Source of the DNA: Dorea sp. AF36-15AT
Lineage (GTDB): Bacteria > Bacillota > Clostridia > Lachnospirales > Lachnospiraceae
Assembly (NCBI RefSeq): GCF_003477705.1
Contig: NZ_QUDV01000006.1
Location: forward strand, 111,809-175,808
DNA: 64,000 nucleotides
Reading direction: 5' to 3'
Both the position numbers and the translations under genes were made by a program. Under the pieces are notes generated by a model. The model was not told the origin of the DNA, ran no database searches, and saw nothing but the letters and a program-made list of their open reading frames with translations. Position 1 is the first letter of the stretch, and every line of letters begins with the position of its first letter. Below are positions 43,893 to 52,874 of this stretch, in pieces.

Positions 43893-46040
43893 ATGATCAG
43901 TAACTGGGAGTATACTTTGAATAAAAGAGTCGGAGATATGGAGGAAAACATAGTGACTTTAGATAGTATACTCGTGAAAGTGAAAAAGCAAGGAAACCAA
44001 TTTAAATTAAATCCTGCTTATAAAACAATACGTTACATTGAAGAAAAAGAATACAGACAAGATGTATATAAATATGTAGAGCCTAATTTTATCGCATCAT
44101 ATATAAAAACAAATGTTAATCCAAGGTTTATTTTATTTTCAGCCCCAGGTGCAACGGGAAAGACAGCGTTGGCAAAATATATTTGTCATACTAAAAATGG
44201 TATTTATTGGGATTTGCCAGAAAATAAAATTGCTGAATATAGTTTTCAAGGAGCCATTACAGAAGCGGTCGGGTTTGAAAATATAAGTAATTTTATGCAA
44301 AGTATAGTAGAAGGATTAAATTTTCTGGTTATAGATGCGTTTGACGAAGCTGAGGCTGGATCAGGAAGATCAGGAATAGAATTCTTTTTAAGAGATCTGA
44401 ATAATGTGACGAGTGGTAGTAATAATACATGTGCAATCCTTTTGGCAAGAACTGAGAGTGCAATCTTTATAAAGGAATTCTTCGAAAAAAATAATATCCC
44501 ATATGGTCATTACGAAGTGGGATACTTTGAAGAATATAATTCTAAAACATATATGAGAAACAAACTGGAAAAGTGTGATGTGGAAATATCATCAGTTGTA
44601 AATGAATGTATTGAAGAGCAGTTCAAGGAAATACATAGAATTTTCCCAAGAAATGGAGCAAAAGAATTCTTGGGATATGCGCCGGTTTTAGATGCGTTGG
44701 CTGCTTCATATAATAAAGAGAGAAATACGGTTAATCTCTTGCAGTCTATTTCAAATGGAGAAAAAAATTGTACAATTATAGTAAAGATTCTCGATGATTT
44801 ATTAAATAGAGAACAGAATAAATTTATTAAGGCATTAAAAAATAAATTTTCAAAAAATAAGATAGATATTAAATGGGAGGAAATATATAACAGAGAAGAG
44901 CAGATTTATCGTATTATAGGAATGCTTTTGTTTGATGATTCAACACTTTTTGCTGAAATTAGTAAGGAGATTCCAGTTGAGTATCGTGATGAATATTTGG
45001 AAGTTGTAAATACGCAGTTACCACAACATCCGTTTATATGTTCAAAAGACTTAAAAAGCAGGGTTGTGTATGATTTTACTGGTCCAGCTTTTAAAGATTA
45101 TGTAATTGCATACGGTCTTGCAGAGGTAGCTACATCTGACTTTGTAAATGAGTTTTTTGCTCAAAATGTAAAATACTGTCCATCACAGTTACTTGTAGAA
45201 TTTTTTGAATTATTTTCTGGTGGGAATGTAAAAGGTGAACAAGTTTCATTGATGTATAATTCCTTTAAAGCGCATGCTCAATTAGGAGATTCCAGTGCTT
45301 TGCGTATAAGTGGGGATAAAGAAGAAGGCTACGTAGAATTTGTGTTAATGAGAAATGGTGAGGAAACTCTGAATATAGAGTTTGCTATAACAAACATAGA
45401 TAAAGGAATCTATATTAGTCAGTTATCGAATTGCTACATAGATATTGAAGGAAAGGTGTATGTAGGAAGCGTAGCTGGTGAAGCTAGAATTAATAATTCG
45501 GTTATTATTTGTGATGAATTAATATGGAGTAGTGAACAGATATTGATAGAAGCTTATTCTCCTGGAAAATGTATTTTAACAGCTGGAAAATTCAATAATA
45601 TTACGCCGAATATTAATCCAAGATTTGAAGTCAAGACGGATAAGAAGGCAAATTTGCGTGTATCGGCAAGCAATTTAGGAAATTACTATAAACTGTTAGG
45701 ATATAAGGATGATGGAAAATTTGAATTTGATTATTCGGTTTACGAAGAATTTTCTAATATTGTTAGGCGCATATTTAGCTGCTTGAGATCACACAGTAAA
45801 GATACGCCAGCGAGAAAAATGGATTTTATAGATAATAGAATAGTAAACAACAATGAAAAGAAGAAAGATATTTTGAAATTTTTATTAAATGAAGGAATTC
45901 TTTATACAGATGAACAGGACTGGTTGTATAAATTGGAAACAGACAAACTTTCCACATTTAAAATTATGTGGAATAATGTTAAAAATGGAGATTTCGAATC
46001 ACTTCGTGATTTATATGATAAATATGTATCGGTACATTAG
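43893..46040 (+). CDS. STAND-like P-loop NTPase, candidate anti-phage defence cargo
   Basis: A 715-residue protein in strikingly AT-rich DNA compared with its neighbours. ATG 43893 is six bases after AAGGGGGAG. The NTPase domain (about 60-330) has Walker A APGATGKTALAKYI (G86-T91) and a Walker B-like LVIDAFDEAEAG (D148, D151, E152), the D-x-x-D-E pattern of STAND/NACHT ATPases, followed by LLARTES. A helical region (about 250-420) and a beta-rich region (about 450-600) precede a C-terminal winged-helix-like segment (about 630-700). No nuclease or protease motif is obvious. Its position as a self-contained insert with its own terminator between late regulator and terminase genes fits a moron. 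The defence role is inferred. Confidence 0.75.
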   Translation: MISNWEYTLNKRVGDMEENIVTLDSILVKVKKQGNQFKLNPAYKTIRYIEEKEYRQDVYKYVEPNFIASYIKTNVNPRFILFSAPGATGKTALAKYICHTKNGIYWDLPENKIAEYSFQGAITEAVGFENISNFMQSIVEGLNFLVIDAFDEAEAGSGRSGIEFFLRDLNNVTSGSNNTCAILLARTESAIFIKEFFEKNNIPYGHYEVGYFEEYNSKTYMRNKLEKCDVEISSVVNECIEEQFKEIHRIFPRNGAKEFLGYAPVLDALAASYNKERNTVNLLQSISNGEKNCTIIVKILDDLLNREQNKFIKALKNKFSKNKIDIKWEEIYNREEQIYRIIGMLLFDDSTLFAEISKEIPVEYRDEYLEVVNTQLPQHPFICSKDLKSRVVYDFTGPAFKDYVIAYGLAEVATSDFVNEFFAQNVKYCPSQLLVEFFELFSGGNVKGEQVSLMYNSFKAHAQLGDSSALRISGDKEEGYVEFVLMRNGEETLNIEFAITNIDKGIYISQLSNCYIDIEGKVYVGSVAGEARINNSVIICDELIWSSEQILIEAYSPGKCILTAGKFNNITPNINPRFEVKTDKKANLRVSASNLGNYYKLLGYKDDGKFEFDYSVYEEFSNIVRRIFSCLRSHSKDTPARKMDFIDNRIVNNNEKKKDILKFLLNEGILYTDEQDWLYKLETDKLSTFKIMWNNVKNGDFESLRDLYDKYVSVH

Positions 46041-46064
46041 TTGAAATTATAAACATTAGAAATG

Positions 46065-46095
46065 AAAAGCACTCAGGGTAAACGGGGGTGCTTTT
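46065..46095 (+). terminator. Terminator after the NTPase cargo gene
   Basis: AAAAGCAC (46065-46072) pairs with GTGCTTTT (46088-46095), followed by CTAAT. It isolates the cargo gene from the late operon. Confidence 0.7.
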
Positions 46096-46135
46096 CTAAT
46101 ACAACAAAACAAACGAAGAAGAGAGCGGTGGTGAT

Positions 46136-46903
46136 GTGGCTGATGTAAAAGAGCAGATTAAGAAAGATTACTTGTCTGGCATCCCGCCCAAGAAATTGGC
46201 GGAAAAGTATGATACCAGTTTGAATACGATAAAGAGTTGGATTAAGCGGTATGGCTGGTCTGAGATAAAAAAACGGGGTGCACTCTCAAATACGCAGGGT
46301 GCACCCTCTGTTGCATCCAGAAAAAGGAAGCAGGGGGGTCAGCCAGGCAACAAGAATGCCGAAGGTAGCGGAGCACCGGAACAAAACAAGAACGCTGAGA
46401 AGCACGGATTCTTTTCGAAGTATCTTCCGGAAGAGACATTGTCGATCATTCAGGAGATGCCGAAGAATCCGCTGGATGTCCTGTGGGATCAGATACAGAT
46501 TGCTTATGCTGCCATTATCCGGGCGCAGAAGATCATGTATGTCCGTGATCAGAATGACAAAACTAAGGAAATGACCTTGGATGGAAGTGAAGCTACCGGA
46601 TATGATGTACAGCAAGCCTGGGACAAGCAGGCGAACTTCCTGTCAGCCCAGGCAAGGGCGCAGAAGACATTGGAGGGTATGATCAACCGGTATGAGGATC
46701 TGCTGCATAAGAACTGGGATCTTGCGACAGAGGAGCAGAAAGCCAGAATAGTGCAGTTAAAGGCTAATACTGAGCGGATTCAGAATGGTAGCAATGATGA
46801 TGGAGAGGACGGTGTGACGATTGTCAACGATGCGCCAACAGGTGAAGATATCGGATATAGTGATCCCGAAGTACTTGCAGATATTCAACAACAAGAAGAT
46901 TAA
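46136..46903 (+). CDS. Terminase small subunit
   Basis: A 255-residue PBSX/YqaS-type small terminase with a GTG start. The N-terminal HTH ([30 protein letters not shown]) binds the packaging site; a Gly/Lys/Asn-rich linker ([13 protein letters not shown]) and helical oligomerisation part follow. Its 3' end overlaps the large subunit by 83 bases in another frame. Confidence 0.9.
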   Translation: MADVKEQIKKDYLSGIPPKKLAEKYDTSLNTIKSWIKRYGWSEIKKRGALSNTQGAPSVASRKRKQGGQPGNKNAEGSGAPEQNKNAEKHGFFSKYLPEETLSIIQEMPKNPLDVLWDQIQIAYAAIIRAQKIMYVRDQNDKTKEMTLDGSEATGYDVQQAWDKQANFLSAQARAQKTLEGMINRYEDLLHKNWDLATEEQKARIVQLKANTERIQNGSNDDGEDGVTIVNDAPTGEDIGYSDPEVLADIQQQED

Positions 46904-48215
46904 GCACATTATCCTGACTTCCGGACGTGCTGGCACAAAGTCCAGCTATGCTGCTATCAGGACAGATTATCAGATTGTATCAGAGCCGCATGGTTCAGCG
47001 GTGGTTCTTCGTAAGCATCACAATAAGCTTCGGAAGACAGTGTACAAGGAGATGCTCCGCGGGATCAATCGTCTGGGGATTTCTAAGAAGAAATTCACGA
47101 TCACGAAATCACCAATGGAGATTACGTACAAGAAATACGGCACGACCATTTACTTTTCCGGATCAGACGGTATCGATGACACAAAAGGTATTATCGATGA
47201 GGATAAGCCGATCAAGTTGGTTGTGTTGGATGAGTTGACGGAGTTCTTCGATGATGGTGAAGGTGAGGATGAGCTGAGCAATATCGAGGCGACATTCGTT
47301 CGAGGTAATAGCAGCGGATTCCAGATGATCTATCTGTACAACCCGCCGAAGAATCCAAACGCACCGATCAATCAGTGGTGCAAGAAGATGGAGAAGCGTG
47401 ACGATTGTATCCACATTCACACGGATTACAGGGACGTTCCGGTCAAGTGGCTGGGGCAGGACCTGATTGCATCTGCAGAAGCTATGAAGCAGGCTGATGA
47501 GAAAATGTATCGTTGGGTATGGCTTGGCGAAGCGGTCGGTGTGGATGAGCTGATTTATTACATGTTTGGGGACAGGCACAGGCAGAAGCCGGATCCAGAC
47601 AGGAGATATGACAGAATCTACATCGGTGGCGACTATGGACAGCAGAATGCAACGACGTTCCAGGCATTTGGATTGGACAGCTACCGACAGAAGTTCCCTG
47701 GTCTGGGTGAATATTATCACAGCGGCCGGGAGACAGGCAAACAGAAGAGCCCATCAGAATATGCGAAAGACTTGGTTGAGTTCATGAATAATCTGCATGA
47801 ACTGTATGAAAACCGAGTCTTTTATATTTTCCTTGATCCGTCAGCAAAAGGTCTGGCAGAAGAGGTGCGGCGTGCTACCAGAACTGGGCTGGATTATCAG
47901 GTGATACTCAGGGATGCGGAGAATGATGTTGGTCTCGGTATCAGCCGGGTGCAGAAGGCATTATGCTTTGACATCATGAGTGTGTCTCCGAAACAGGAGA
48001 ATGCGGTCAGAGAGTTCGGTACCTATGAGTATGACAAAAAGTCGATAGAAAAGGGTAAGGAAGTACCCGTAAAAGAATCAGATCACTGCATGGATGCTAT
48101 CCGGTATGTGGTTATGGGTGCCTGGAAGAGACTAAAACACTGGCTTCCAAGAGAAGTGCAGGATGATAAAGCGGATATATTGACCAAGGAGGTGAGAGAT
48201 GATGAATATCTTTAA
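46821..48215 (+). CDS. Terminase large subunit (PBSX family)
   Basis: A 464-residue packaging motor. The ATPase has the Walker A-like [11 protein letters not shown] and Walker [11 protein letters not shown]; the nuclease domain includes [20 protein letters not shown] and [12 protein letters not shown]. The start is uncertain: TTG 46821 (12 bases after GGAGAGG) or ATG 46830, both inside the small subunit gene. It overlaps the portal gene by 14 bases. Confidence 0.93.
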   Translation: MSTMRQQVKISDIVIPKYLQIFNNKKIKHIILTSGRAGTKSSYAAIRTDYQIVSEPHGSAVVLRKHHNKLRKTVYKEMLRGINRLGISKKKFTITKSPMEITYKKYGTTIYFSGSDGIDDTKGIIDEDKPIKLVVLDELTEFFDDGEGEDELSNIEATFVRGNSSGFQMIYLYNPPKNPNAPINQWCKKMEKRDDCIHIHTDYRDVPVKWLGQDLIASAEAMKQADEKMYRWVWLGEAVGVDELIYYMFGDRHRQKPDPDRRYDRIYIGGDYGQQNATTFQAFGLDSYRQKFPGLGEYYHSGRETGKQKSPSEYAKDLVEFMNNLHELYENRVFYIFLDPSAKGLAEEVRRATRTGLDYQVILRDAENDVGLGISRVQKALCFDIMSVSPKQENAVREFGTYEYDKKSIEKGKEVPVKESDHCMDAIRYVVMGAWKRLKHWLPREVQDDKADILTKEVRDDEYL

Positions 48216-49611
48216 TTATTTTAAAAGAATTGGCATCGATACGGTAGATGCAGCGTTCTATCGAAAGATAGCAGAATGGATATCTTGGTATCGGGGGAGC
48301 GTTCGAGGCTTCTCTTTTTACAGGGTGTATACAGGACGAGGCAAATATAATCGATGCAAGCGAAAGAGCATGGGAATGGCTAAAAAGTTGAGTGAAGATA
48401 TCGCGGATCTGCTTCTGAATGAGCGAGTCACGATTACACTGAGTGATGAGACGACTCACAATTTTGTTCAGCAGGTGTTGGAAGAGAATCGTTTTCTGGT
48501 CATGGGGAATGATTACCAGGAGCGTAAAGCATTTACCGGTACAGTGGCATATATTCCATATCTGGATGATATGGAAGTGACAGAAGATGGTGAGATCTTA
48601 TCGGGAACGATCCAGATTAATTATGTGGATGCGCCAAATATCTATCCTGTAAGTTGGAATAATGCCCGTGTAACAGAGTGCATTTTCACATTTCCACATA
48701 CAGTTGCCAGAAAGAAATACGTTCAGGTGCAATCGCATTTATTGGAAAATGGGGAATATGTGATCAGGAATGTGGTACTTCGGTGTGAATCTGGAAGTCC
48801 AGAAGGAACGGAGCTCAGCGAGGAAGAATGGAAACAGCTTAAGCCATTTAAAACGCTTGCAAAGGAGACGAAAACGGGATCAGCGGATCCGCAGTTTGTT
48901 ATTGATCGGCTGAACATCACAAATAATGCGGATGAAAGCAATCCAATGGGGCTGGCTATTTTTGCAAATTCCATTGATGTACTTAAGAAGTTAGATATTG
49001 AATACGATTCTTACTGCAATGAGTTCGAACTTGGCAGAAAGCGTATTTTCGTAAAGCCAGAGTTGTTGACGAATGAAGATGGATCACCTGCTTTTGATCC
49101 GAGCGACAGTGTTTTTTACAGTATGCCGGAAGATGATAACAATAAAGAGGGATTGCTTAAAGAAGTCGATATGTCGCTTCGTACAGAGCAGCATAGTAAG
49201 GCAATTAATGATGATCTGAACTATTTGTCATTGAAATGCGGATTTGGCACGGATCGATACCAGTTCGGTGGCAGTGGTGTGAAAACAGCTACAGAGATCA
49301 TATCAGAGAATTCAGATATGTATCGCATGATCAAAAAGCATGAGATTCTTCTGGAAGATGCGATGAAGCAATTGATTCAAATTATCATCCGTCTGGGAAT
49401 CGTGCTTCGTAACCCGTTAAATCTGGAGACCGACATCGTTATAGATTTCGATGACTCCATCATTGAGGACAAGGAGACGGAGCGAAACAGGGATCGTCAG
49501 GATGTCAGCATGGGAGTAATGAGTCATGCAGAATATCGGGCTAAATGGTATGGAGAGACACTGGAGGAAGCAGCAAAGAAATTGCCAGAACAGAATCAGG
49601 TGATGGAGTAG
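48202..49611 (+). CDS. Portal protein (SPP1 family)
   Basis: A 469-residue SPP1-type portal, the dodecameric ring at the capsid vertex through which DNA passes. ATG 48202 is eight bases after AGGAGGT. Typical segments are the mid-protein ELGRKRIFVKPELL and the C-terminal GSGVKTATEIISENSDMYRM. It follows the terminase and precedes the minor capsid gene. Confidence 0.92.
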   Translation: MNIFNYFKRIGIDTVDAAFYRKIAEWISWYRGSVRGFSFYRVYTGRGKYNRCKRKSMGMAKKLSEDIADLLLNERVTITLSDETTHNFVQQVLEENRFLVMGNDYQERKAFTGTVAYIPYLDDMEVTEDGEILSGTIQINYVDAPNIYPVSWNNARVTECIFTFPHTVARKKYVQVQSHLLENGEYVIRNVVLRCESGSPEGTELSEEEWKQLKPFKTLAKETKTGSADPQFVIDRLNITNNADESNPMGLAIFANSIDVLKKLDIEYDSYCNEFELGRKRIFVKPELLTNEDGSPAFDPSDSVFYSMPEDDNNKEGLLKEVDMSLRTEQHSKAINDDLNYLSLKCGFGTDRYQFGGSGVKTATEIISENSDMYRMIKKHEILLEDAMKQLIQIIIRLGIVLRNPLNLETDIVIDFDDSIIEDKETERNRDRQDVSMGVMSHAEYRAKWYGETLEEAAKKLPEQNQVME

Positions 49612-49612
49612 T

Positions 49613-51280
49613 ATGCGGGACGAGTACAAGAATAAGGTTGTCAGCAAGATTGCCAGTAAGTATCAGGATCTGGAAGAACGAATCATGCAGGATATTGTCC
49701 GGAGAATTCAGAAAGCTGGTGAGATCACCAGTACAGCTGACTGGCAGATTAACAGATTGCGGATTCTCGGGTATTCGTCGGAGGATATTGAAAAAAGTAT
49801 TAAGGATGCGCTGAATGCATCATATCCGGAGATGTTTGAGTTGTATGACAAGGTGATCAACTGGGAATATGTCCGGAATAAGGATGTATACGAACAGATC
49901 AATGTCAAGTACATACCGTTTGAACAGAACAAACAACTGCAGCAGCTCACGGACGCCATTATAGAACAGAGCCTGTCTGATATGGAGAATATCACCAGAT
50001 CGATGGGATTCTATCTGGATTATGGTGGAAAGAAGGTGCTCACTCCATTATCACAGGTCTATGCCGATTACCTGGACAGTGCTTGTATGGATATTGTATC
50101 TGGGGCATTTGATTACAACAGCGTCCTGAGACGGACTGTTACGCAGCTCACGAACAGCGGACTACGGAAGATTGATTATGCTTCAGGAAGAGCTGATCGG
50201 GTGGATGTGGCTGCCAGAAGGGCGGTCATGACTGCAGTCAGTCAAATTACCGGAAAGATATCTGAGTACAACGCACAGAAGCTTGGAACAGAGTATTTTG
50301 AAGTGGAGTGGCATGCGGGAGCACGTCCGACTCATGCAGTGTGGCAGGGACGTGTCTGGTCGAAAGAGCAGTTGTATTCAGTCTGTGGGCTAGGTACCGT
50401 GACCGGACTTCTGGGAGCTAACTGCTACCATACTTATCATTTGTTCTTTCCAGGATTATCCGAACGTAACTGGACAGATGATTGGTTGGAAGAGCAGAAC
50501 CGAAAACAAAATGAACCAAGAGAGTTCCTAGGTAAAGAATATACTTTGTATGAAGCCAAGCAGAGACAGCGTCAGATGGAAGTGGCTATGCGTGCTCAGC
50601 GCGAGAAGGTGCGGTTGTTGCAAACCGGTAAAGCTGATCGGGATGAGATCATCCTCCATAAGGCGAAGTATCAGGGGCAGCTGAATGAGTATTCCAGATT
50701 CTGCCGGAAGATGGGACTTACAGAAGAGCGTGAGCGTATTTATCTGGATATGCGTGGTCATGTGGCGACAAACACGAAATGGCAGAATGCCATGTTCCCG
50801 CCAGAAATGATTAAGAATGCATCTAAAGATATTGCGCAGTATCGGAGATACAAAGAAGTTCTTGGAGATTCCATAGGTTCGCTTGCTAAGTTTGGTCAGG
50901 TGAAATATAATGATAGTGAGAAGTGGAAAAAGCTTCAGAATAGGTTTTCCACATATCTTGAAATCAACAAGAAAGATTGGTCTGAAGAATTTAAAAGTAA
51001 GTCCAAACAGGCATATGATAGGTTCGCGAAAGAGAATATTATAATGTCTGTACATGCACTTAGTCGAATTCCTCGATTGAATAAGCCTGGATTGCCGGAA
51101 GTGTCAGAAGAAATGCTGATAAAAATAATTAGAGGTGAGTCTAATTATGCAGAGGGAGAAGATAGGCAAATCTATTTTATTCAAGAATTACAGTTGTTAA
51201 TTGTGAGAAATAAAGGAACTGGAGATATTGTATCTGTTGTGAGAAGAAACAATCCGAAGGAGGTATGGAAAAATGTTTGA
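49613..51280 (+). CDS. Minor capsid protein 2 with C-terminal nuclease-toxin-like extension
   Basis: A 555-residue protein. Residues about 1-300 match the phage minor capsid protein 2 family (DYASGRADRVDVAARRAVMT, HAGARPTHAVWQGRVW, GANCYHTYHLFFPG), an injected head protein of the MuF/SPP1 gp7 type. A helical linker (about 300-450) follows. The final about 95 residues (AKENIIMSVHALSRIPRLNK ... RNKGTGDIVSVVRRNNPKEVW) are in more AT-rich DNA and resemble BECR-fold (Barnase-EndoU-ColicinE5/D-RelE) RNase toxins attached to phage head proteins. The next gene overlaps by eight bases and is a likely immunity gene. The toxin assignment is inference from pattern and context. Confidence 0.8.
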   Translation: MRDEYKNKVVSKIASKYQDLEERIMQDIVRRIQKAGEITSTADWQINRLRILGYSSEDIEKSIKDALNASYPEMFELYDKVINWEYVRNKDVYEQINVKYIPFEQNKQLQQLTDAIIEQSLSDMENITRSMGFYLDYGGKKVLTPLSQVYADYLDSACMDIVSGAFDYNSVLRRTVTQLTNSGLRKIDYASGRADRVDVAARRAVMTAVSQITGKISEYNAQKLGTEYFEVEWHAGARPTHAVWQGRVWSKEQLYSVCGLGTVTGLLGANCYHTYHLFFPGLSERNWTDDWLEEQNRKQNEPREFLGKEYTLYEAKQRQRQMEVAMRAQREKVRLLQTGKADRDEIILHKAKYQGQLNEYSRFCRKMGLTEERERIYLDMRGHVATNTKWQNAMFPPEMIKNASKDIAQYRRYKEVLGDSIGSLAKFGQVKYNDSEKWKKLQNRFSTYLEINKKDWSEEFKSKSKQAYDRFAKENIIMSVHALSRIPRLNKPGLPEVSEEMLIKIIRGESNYAEGEDRQIYFIQELQLLIVRNKGTGDIVSVVRRNNPKEVWKNV

Positions 51281-51539
51281 GAAAATAATGAATTATATCA
51301 AAGATTTTTTGGAAAATACTCCAGAGGATATCTATGATTTTTCTTGTGAACTGGAAGGAATGCTAATTATTCATTATGACGAAATGTATAAGGAACAGCC
51401 AAGGGCTACAAGAATATTGAATGAAGAAACGCCTGATATTTGCGCATCCGGAGAACCGGGAATGAAACCAGAAGAGATTGAAAAATTTAAACGTGAGTTG
51501 GAAATTGAATACAACAAAGCGTTAAAAGCAGTTGTGTAG
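51273..51539 (+). CDS. Small acidic protein, candidate immunity protein to the capsid toxin domain
   Basis: An 88-residue acidic, helical protein (MNYIKDFLENTPEDIYDFSCELEG...) starting inside the last codons of the minor capsid gene, preceded by GAAGGAGG. It is followed by a terminator, so toxin end and small gene form one cassette. Acidic small proteins directly behind polymorphic toxins are usually immunity proteins. I do not recognise the family. Confidence 0.65.
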   Translation: MFEKIMNYIKDFLENTPEDIYDFSCELEGMLIIHYDEMYKEQPRATRILNEETPDICASGEPGMKPEEIEKFKRELEIEYNKALKAVV

Positions 51540-51540
51540 T

Positions 51541-51573
51541 TACCACCAGTTGATAAGACCGGTGGTATTTTTA
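51541..51573 (+). terminator. Terminator after the putative toxin-immunity cassette
   Basis: TACCACC (51541-51547) pairs with GGTGGTA (51561-51567), followed by TTTTTATA. It lies within the head gene operon, so read-through or antitermination would be needed for the downstream genes unless they have their own promoter. Confidence 0.75.
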
Positions 51574-51604
51574 TACTCATTTTTAAGGCGAGGAGGTGAG
51601 AAAA

Positions 51605-51880
51605 GTGAAGAAGAGAGTGGCAATAGCATTGACTGCTATTTGTATGGCGGTAGTGTGCTTGACAGGATGCCAGACTGTAACAAAGAATTACGGTGGAGAG
51701 ATGACAGTAAACCTTGAAGCGAATCAGAAGTTGGAAGAAGTTACATGGAAAGATAATTCACTGTGGTATCTTACGCGACCTATGACTGATGAGGATGTAG
51801 CTGAAACGCATTCATTTCAACAGCAGACAGATCTGGGAGTTTTTGAAGGAACTGTAACTATCGTAGAGTCAAAAGAATAA
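51605..51880 (+). CDS. Small phage lipoprotein in the head gene cluster
   Basis: A 91-residue protein with GTG start eight bases after AGGAGG. The signal KKRVAIALTAICMAVVCLTGC carries a lipobox (LTGC), then a short acidic domain (NLEANQKLEEVTWKDNSLWYL ... LGVFEGTVTIVESKE). It would sit on the outer membrane face. Similar prophage lipoproteins in Firmicutes can block DNA entry by related phages; the role here is not shown. Confidence 0.75.
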   Translation: MKKRVAIALTAICMAVVCLTGCQTVTKNYGGEMTVNLEANQKLEEVTWKDNSLWYLTRPMTDEDVAETHSFQQQTDLGVFEGTVTIVESKE

Positions 51881-51889
51881 GGACAAAAT

Positions 51890-52177
51890 ATGATAATCGT
51901 GAAGATAAAAGATAACGGCATTAACATGGTCGGTCATGCTGATCGGAAAGATCAGACTGGCATTGATCGTGTGTGCGCTGCAGTATCAGCTTTGACCTGC
52001 AATCTGATCAATTCTCTAAGGGATTTGACTGGTGACAGAATTCGGGCAGATACAGGCGGTGGTATGACAGTAATTGAATGGGAGAATCTGTCAGATGGAG
52101 GTAAGCTTCTGGTGGATTCGTGGTTTCTGGGACTTGTAGACATCAACCAGGAATACAAATGTATAGAATTTCAGTAA
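51890..52177 (+). CDS. Prp-like cysteine protease
   Basis: A 95-residue homologue of the ribosomal-processing cysteine protease Prp. The catalytic pair is visible as GHA (H16) and DRVCAAVSALTCNL (C about 29). Host Prp removes an N-terminal extension of L27. Phage copies near the capsid gene, as here just before the scaffold and major capsid genes, are probably head maturation proteases. Confidence 0.85.
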   Translation: MIIVKIKDNGINMVGHADRKDQTGIDRVCAAVSALTCNLINSLRDLTGDRIRADTGGGMTVIEWENLSDGGKLLVDSWFLGLVDINQEYKCIEFQ

Positions 52178-52180
52178 CAA

Positions 52181-52203
52181 GCACCCGAGAGGGTGTTTTT
52201 ATT
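52181..52203 (+). terminator. Small terminator-like hairpin before the scaffold gene
   Basis: GCACCC (52181-52186) pairs with GGGTGT (52191-52196) over a GAGA loop, followed by TTTTATT. Confidence 0.65.
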
Positions 52204-52261
52204 ATGTCCAAAACATGAAGACAGAAAAAGCATTGGAAAGCACTCATATTTGGAGGTAAGA

Positions 52262-52858
52262 ATGAAAAAAAGAATGTGTTTACAGCTCTTTGAAGACGGC
52301 GGCGGAGCTGGCTCTGGTGGTCAGGGTGGAAACGCCGGAGATGGTAACGGCAGCCTGGGAAATGCCGGTGGATCAGGAAACCAGGGGACATACAGTTATG
52401 CGCAGGCAGAAGAGATTGCCAATGCAAGGGCAGAAAGAGCCGAAAAGGCAGCGCTCCGTTCTTATTTTCAGCAACAGGGAATGACAGAACAGCAGGTGAA
52501 TCAGGCAATTGCTGATTATAAGGATCAGCAGAAAAAGAATCAGCCAAATGTAACGCAGTTGCAGCAGGATCTGGAGAATTCCAGAAATGAAGTGCAGCGG
52601 ATGAAGAATGAAAAGTTCTTGTCTAGTAAGGGTGTCAAAGCAGACGACCTGGACTATGTGGCTTACAAGGTTTCCAAAATGGTAGATGATAAGACAACAT
52701 TTGAAAAGGCTGCGGAGAAGTATCTGAAAGAAAATCCGAGATATGTAGGAGGCAACACTTACCGTGTGTCTACCTCTTCCGGAAGTTCCTCAGAAGGCTC
52801 TGGTGGAAGTGCAAACGCTTCTATCAATGACCGTATTCGTGCTGCAGCGAGACGATAA
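52262..52858 (+). CDS. Phage scaffolding protein (DUF4355-like)
   Basis: A 198-residue scaffold protein. It has a conserved N-terminus (MCLQLFEDGGGAG), a Gly/Asn/Ser-rich segment (14-45), a coiled coil (about 48-140) and a basic C-terminal hook (SINDRIRAAARR) that binds capsid. ATG 52262 follows GGAGG. It directly precedes the major capsid gene. Confidence 0.9.
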   Translation: MKKRMCLQLFEDGGGAGSGGQGGNAGDGNGSLGNAGGSGNQGTYSYAQAEEIANARAERAEKAALRSYFQQQGMTEQQVNQAIADYKDQQKKNQPNVTQLQQDLENSRNEVQRMKNEKFLSSKGVKADDLDYVAYKVSKMVDDKTTFEKAAEKYLKENPRYVGGNTYRVSTSSGSSSEGSGGSANASINDRIRAAARR

Positions 52859-52874
52859 ACGGAGGGTGAAAGCA

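Noticed and set aside
52764-52874. A longer N-terminus for the major capsid protein.
   Set aside because: The extension lies within the scaffold gene in another frame; ATG 52875 has GGAGGG upstream and a family-like N-terminus.
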